Assembly (NCBI GenBank): GCA_021399445.1
Contig: JAJTUQ010000004.1
Coordinates: forward strand, 186,001-250,000
DNA length: 64,000 bases
Origin: Xylogone sp. PMI_703
Lineage: Eukaryota; Ascomycota; Leotiomycetes
Direction: 5' to 3'
Positions 59,982-64,000 of the stretch are shown piece by piece (the first letter of the stretch is position 1; each line of letters opens with the position of its first letter). The notes under the pieces were generated by a model. It worked only from the letters and a program-made list of their open reading frames with translations. It ran no database searches and was not told the DNA's origin. Made by a program: the position numbers and the translations under genes.

Positions 59982-60828
59982 ATGCCTTTCGTAGCAACGC
60001 CGTGGACATTTGACAATGTGATTGAACTCAAGAAAATAAGTCCAGCATATTGGATTGCCACATTCAATGCACCTCCTCTTAATGTTTTCACTCCTCGAAC
60101 TTATCAGGCTCTGCGGGAGCTGATTGACCTCCTTGAACATGATAAGCAAGTCAAGGTCATTGTATTTGACAGTGCTGCCAAAGATTACTTTATCTCTCAT
60201 TTTGATCTTTCCATTGGCCCTGCTGACTGGGTTGTCGATGAGCCGGGGACAGAAGTTATTGTTGACTGGGCCAATTTCGTTTACGCATGGCTCGCCTCCC
60301 TGTGGTCAGTATCGCGAAGATTCGAGGACGTATTCGTGGACATGGAAGTAAATTCGTACTGGCTTGTTACATTCGCTTTGCAAGTCGCGAGAAAGCTATT
60401 CTTGCTCAACCAGAGGTTGGTGCTGGTGTCACTTGCGGTGGTGGAGGAATCGAATGGTTACCACGTTTGACGAATCGTTCACGAGCTCTTGAGATCTTGC
60501 TAGGAAGTGAGGATATCGATGCTCCAACGGCCGAACTATATGGCTACATAAACCGAGCTATTGCAGATGACAAGCTGGATGCACATGTTGACAACTTCGC
60601 ACGTCGTGTTGCCGGTTTCGATCACCAACCACTTATGGAAACAAAACGGTCAGTGAATGATCGCATAGGGCTGCCTAGTGACGCTGATTTCCTGGCATCT
60701 ATGCAAATCTTTGTCTGGTCTTGCAGCTGGCCAAGGACTCAGGTTTGCAGCAAGATGGAGAATTGGAGCAAAATTTGGGCCATCACTTGCACAGAACTTC
60801 CGTTAAATTGGGCTTCGCTGAGAAATAG
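59982..60828 (+). pseudogene. Enoyl-CoA hydratase/isomerase (crotonase) with two frame breaks
   Basis: Frame 1 starts MPFVATPWTFDNVIEL and runs through APPLNVFTPRTYQALRELI and FISHFDLS to VDWANFVY. At about 60,289 the continuation (LPVVSIAKIRGRIRGHGSKF, ASREKAILAQPEVGAG, GGGGIEWLPRL) lies one base earlier. At about 60,715 a second shift of the same direction leads to LAKDSGLQQDGELEQNLG and the stop at 60828. Joined, the pieces match a complete crotonase of about 280 residues with the usual RGRxxGxGxEF oxyanion segment, here with Lys replacing the usual Glu. Both shifts are single-base losses. So this is either a young pseudogene or a sequence error. If functional, it would act on CoA thioesters. 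Confidence 0.75.
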
Positions 60829-61753
60829 CGGTAGATCAATCGACGTGGCATGTTAGCAATTTACTTATACATCAAGTATTCTGCCAAATGCCATTGATTG
60901 CAACCCAACTTACAAGTAGTGCTAGCAAAAAAATTCCAACTATTTGAATAATTATTCGAATAATTCAAGTATTATCCAATTATATTAAAATAATGGATTT
61001 TAAGTTCACACTCAATATAGAATGAGAAAGACGATCAGGATCCATGACCACTCTATGAGTGGGGTAACTGGTGGTTGTAAGTCCCCCTTCTGTTACTTTA
61101 TTCTGTAGAGACTTCCGTTCCACGTCCCTAGCTGAGATAATGGAGATCTAGATTTAGTAGCGTGGAAACTGGCCGGGCGCCAAAATCTGACACGAGCAGT
61201 CTCGCAAAGCCGGGGCTTTTCTTATGGATTATCACAGTTAAACTACTTCGTGCTGGCCAAACTAAATCCCCTCCACAGTCCATGCTTTCTTGATTGGACC
61301 GGTTGAGAAGCTTATTCCAATAGTATAATATACTTATAAATGAGCACAGGCTACAGGAGGTTTATTACGGCCTGTAAGGGGCACCAACATCCGCCTGATA
61401 CGACCCCTATCCTGTCCCCTATTTGGCATCTAAGTGGAGATTGTATTGAGTTTCGAGATAGCTTAATCCTAGATGGATCAAAGTATCCGCATATTTGAAT
61501 CATTTAGCACAGTACCAATTTTATGTAATCATACGCCGTTGTGCTCCTAAGATTGTTGCCGGTACTACTGCTGTGGGTATATTTTTAAAGTCGAGAGTAG
61601 ATGTAAACTTCTGCATCCAATTCTATACAAAATGGATATCCTCATCTAATAAGATCAATACTTTTCTCAAGAATTGCACAAGAGTGAACCAGCTCCTTTC
61701 ATCACGATCTTGATCTTTCATCTTACTACTATAATCTCAGTTCTACAACAGTC
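60829..61753. other. Spacer, promoter of the esterase
   Basis: AT-rich, with a GAATAATTATTC palindrome near 60,945. No gene recognised. Confidence 0.4.
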
Positions 61754-62809
61754 ATGGAGCCAGAGGACAAGAGTATCTTCACAGAAATCCCTCCGCCAAT
61801 GCCCAAAGTTCTGTTTCCTCTCAGTAATCGTATCAATTGGTGTTTGAAACTTTATCTATGCAAGGTTTTGGCCAGCATCTACACCTTCTTTCAGCGCCAT
61901 TTCGATCGTAGTACACCTACCTCGTGGCCAACGCTAGTCAAGCGATATCCATGTCGACCTATGTTAGAGAACCGAATCTTCTTTCCGCCGAATTACCAAT
62001 CGGGCATATGTCCTCTCCCTCTGTATCTGAACATGCATGGTGGTGGCTTTGCTTTCGGTGAGCCGCGACAAGACGACGAATTTTGCGTCTCCTGGGCTAA
62101 ACGTACGGGAATGCTTGTTGTGAGCATTGACTACAGGAAAGCACCTCTTTACCCATTTCCCGCAGCTACTTACGATATTGCTGCTGTTGCAAACGCAGTT
62201 CTCCAGGACGAGACGTTACCTATCGACAAATCCTGTGTCGCAATTGGAGGCTTCAGCGCAGGGGGCAGTCTTGCACTTTCCGCCTCCCAAATGCCAGGCT
62301 TAAAGGGTATCATCAAAGCTGCCGTGGTATATTATCCTGTTGTTGACTTTAGTGTTCCACCGAATGAAAAGCTGGAGGCTCGACCTTACAAAAGCGGACG
62401 GAAAGATCGCTTTGGAGACGCGTCGTGGTGGCTTGACTGGGGATATATACGTGTTGGCCAAAACAGACGAGACGCACTGTTGAGTCCTTGCTATGCGAGA
62501 AAAGAAGATCTGCCCCCATGGATCTATATAATTGGAGCACAGTGGGACATGTTCCGACTAGAAGCACAGAATATGGTTCATAAGTTAGCAGGACTAGAAG
62601 CTAGGGAGAACCAAGAAGTACCGTTCGAGAAGGAGACCTATAAATGGACTCTAGCACTGGGTTGTTCGCATGGCTTTACACATAGCCGTAAGAGAAAACA
62701 ATCGGGAAAATCTAAGAATGAGCTGAAGTCTGAGGAGATCTACCGCGAAGCACATGAGTGGCTGAAGAAGAGCGTGTTGATAGAATATAGCTCACGACAA
62801 CATAGTTGA
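61754..62809 (+). CDS. HSL-type alpha/beta-hydrolase (esterase/lipase)
   Basis: A single exon encodes 351 residues. Key motifs are HGGGF (oxyanion hole), YRKAPLYPFPAAT, the nucleophile elbow GFSAGG, AQWDMF (Asp) and CSHGFTH (His), so the catalytic triad is complete. The N-terminal 50 residues contain a moderately hydrophobic helix (LKLYLCKVLASIYTFF) that may attach it to a membrane. The C-terminus is lysine-rich. Family members hydrolyse short esters or act in detoxification and metabolite clusters. The ATG at 61754 sits in good context after a CTACAACAGTC leader. There is no sign of decay. Confidence 0.92.
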   Translation: MEPEDKSIFTEIPPPMPKVLFPLSNRINWCLKLYLCKVLASIYTFFQRHFDRSTPTSWPTLVKRYPCRPMLENRIFFPPNYQSGICPLPLYLNMHGGGFAFGEPRQDDEFCVSWAKRTGMLVVSIDYRKAPLYPFPAATYDIAAVANAVLQDETLPIDKSCVAIGGFSAGGSLALSASQMPGLKGIIKAAVVYYPVVDFSVPPNEKLEARPYKSGRKDRFGDASWWLDWGYIRVGQNRRDALLSPCYARKEDLPPWIYIIGAQWDMFRLEAQNMVHKLAGLEARENQEVPFEKETYKWTLALGCSHGFTHSRKRKQSGKSKNELKSEEIYREAHEWLKKSVLIEYSSRQHS

Positions 62810-63790
62810 CAAGCGTGAGGAGAACTAGCATGTTATTATTAGATAAAAACAGTACTTATATGGTGTGCCAGATTCCTCTCTCTCTCTTGCATTTTGCATC
62901 ATCGGTTGTCTTTTCGATTCCCACTATATAGACCTAAATAGAGAATGTTCCATTGTTTCTTCACTTGCCCGCATGTGCACACCTCTGTTGCCGTTATTTT
63001 TACTCTAAAGAGGTAATTGCTAAACTTCCTCTTTCATGTACATAACTATGCCAAAATCCACACATGTGTCTTGTGCAATATTCGGGTGGCTTTCCTAGTA
63101 GTGCCACGTCTAAACAATTCTAGCTGAACAGAGTTCCCAAAGATAGAACCAAATCCAAGAACCCTTCTCGAGATAAAGGTAGGACAACGGATTTGATCTT
63201 CCGAACCGAGGTTATCTTTGAAACCGAGGTTTAGTATAATATTCCATTAACAAGTGCATGACTCGTAGTAATGATGGCACTTTGCATCTCTACCAGACTG
63301 TTACAATATTGTTGACCATCAAGCCTTACTCAGCAACTTCTTCGCTACGTATTTCTTGGTTGTATTATATTGTAGTATTGAAGTATTGTCGCCACTTTGA
63401 GATATTCTTGGCTGATTACTGGTGATTTCAAATAGCGTCATCACTTAAGAATTCAAGGTGCAGCCAAGGCAGGGGGATTAAAAGGCCGTATGTTAACTAT
63501 TCACACCAATGGAAACGGAGCATCCGAAAAAAACAGCTCTCTCGATGTTCATACAGCTTAATGGTAAGGAACTAGAGGGAGGCAAGGATTCTAAGTCGGC
63601 GTTGTGTGGTTGCGGACGGGGCAATTATCGTGCCGCTGTTCTATCTATGGGGCATATCTTCGTAATGACAATGAACGCTCGAAGAAATGTATTTAATCAG
63701 GATGGCATATACAGTTTCATCCTTTCACAATCAACTTCCTCCCGGTCTAAAATCCACTAAACCATAATATTTCCACAGTCTATTCTCCAG
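62810..63790. other. Spacer with the second copy of the dispersed repeat
   Basis: Holds the repeat copy 62979-63212. A frame of 83 codons at 63509-63760 has no recognisable similarity and is not called. Confidence 0.5.
62979..63212 (+). repeat. Dispersed repeat, shorter copy
   Basis: Same orientation as 28335-28747, lacking its central 165-base block. Differences are mainly transitions, often G in the other copy and A here, as expected from repeat-induced point mutation. Confidence 0.8.
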
Positions 63791-64000
63791 ATGGTAGGTG
63801 GCACTAGGATAGTTGTCCTGCTGCTGCTAGGAACAGCGGCAGTAACTTATGTCTTATGTGCTGTAGCAAGACGACATCTCCCAGAATACCCATTCAAGTT
63901 AGTCTTCGTAGGCCTCATAGCATCACAAAGTTTGCTCTGGGTCATATATACGATTGAAATCTATCCTCACTTCATCAGTCCTCTTCGACATCTTCCATCA
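63791..64000 (+). CDS. Cytochrome P450, N-terminal part, cut by window end
   Basis: The frame is open from ATG at 63791 through the last base (70 codons). Two hydrophobic stretches (VVLLLLGTAAVTYVLCAVA and LVFVGLIASQSLLWVIY) precede IYPHFISPLRHLP, the proline-rich hinge of fungal class-II P450s. No catalytic part is visible. It would be the second P450 of the right-hand gene set. Confidence 0.75.
   Translation, partial: MVGGTRIVVLLLLGTAAVTYVLCAVARRHLPEYPFKLVFVGLIASQSLLWVIYTIEIYPHFISPLRHLPS

Noticed and set aside
63509..63760. Open frame of 83 codons before the last P450
   Set aside because: No recognisable similarity, and no splice partners identified.

Overview
The window is nuclear DNA of a filamentous ascomycete (Pezizomycotina). 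Most genes are split by short GT-AG introns of roughly 45-130 bases whose exons join in frame. The gene families are typical of that group: HET, NACHT, CFEM, a C2H2 plus fungal-type transcription factor, UstYa-like proteins, fungal P450s and flavin monooxygenases. No rRNA, tRNA, CRISPR array or bacterial-type operon was recognised.

Left part (1-30.9 kb), an ordinary but patchy accessory region. It opens with the remains of a NACHT-type NTPase on the minus strand whose Walker A region is missing and lies next to a perfect 50-base inverted repeat. Then come a CFEM membrane protein, a HET protein, and a divergently transcribed maltose-type sugar transporter and GH31 alpha-glucosidase that look like a disaccharide-utilisation pair. 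After these follow an AAA+ ATPase, a large membrane protein of unknown function with a frame break, a small ISG12/IFI6-like protein, an ACS-type MFS transporter, a decayed SDR gene and a frame-broken protein kinase. Long gene-poor stretches between them carry degraded repeats.

Right part (31.2-64 kb), a probable biosynthetic gene cluster. Its centre is a 183-residue secreted precursor (32,956-33,507): a signal peptide followed by nine near-identical TQSAPFR-type units separated by KRK kexin sites. On both sides are two membrane proteins with paired HxxHC motifs (31,250 and 38,874), the hallmark of UstYa-type (DUF3328) enzymes of fungal dikaritin RiPPs. Two paralogous DOMON-cytochrome b561 proteins (36,985 and 40,338) are interleaved with them. 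A C2H2/fungal-TF regulator follows (43,327-45,893).

Next comes a set of tailoring-type genes: a Baeyer-Villiger-type monooxygenase, a CocE/S15-type hydrolase, a dienelactone-hydrolase-like protein, an NTF2-fused flavin monooxygenase, a P450, a frame-broken crotonase, an HSL-type esterase and the start of a second P450. There is no PKS, NRPS or terpene synthase in the window, so the repeat precursor is the only visible backbone candidate. I propose an undescribed kexin-processed RiPP system, with DOMON-b561 proteins as unusual partners. Whether the oxidative genes on the right belong to the same cluster is inference.
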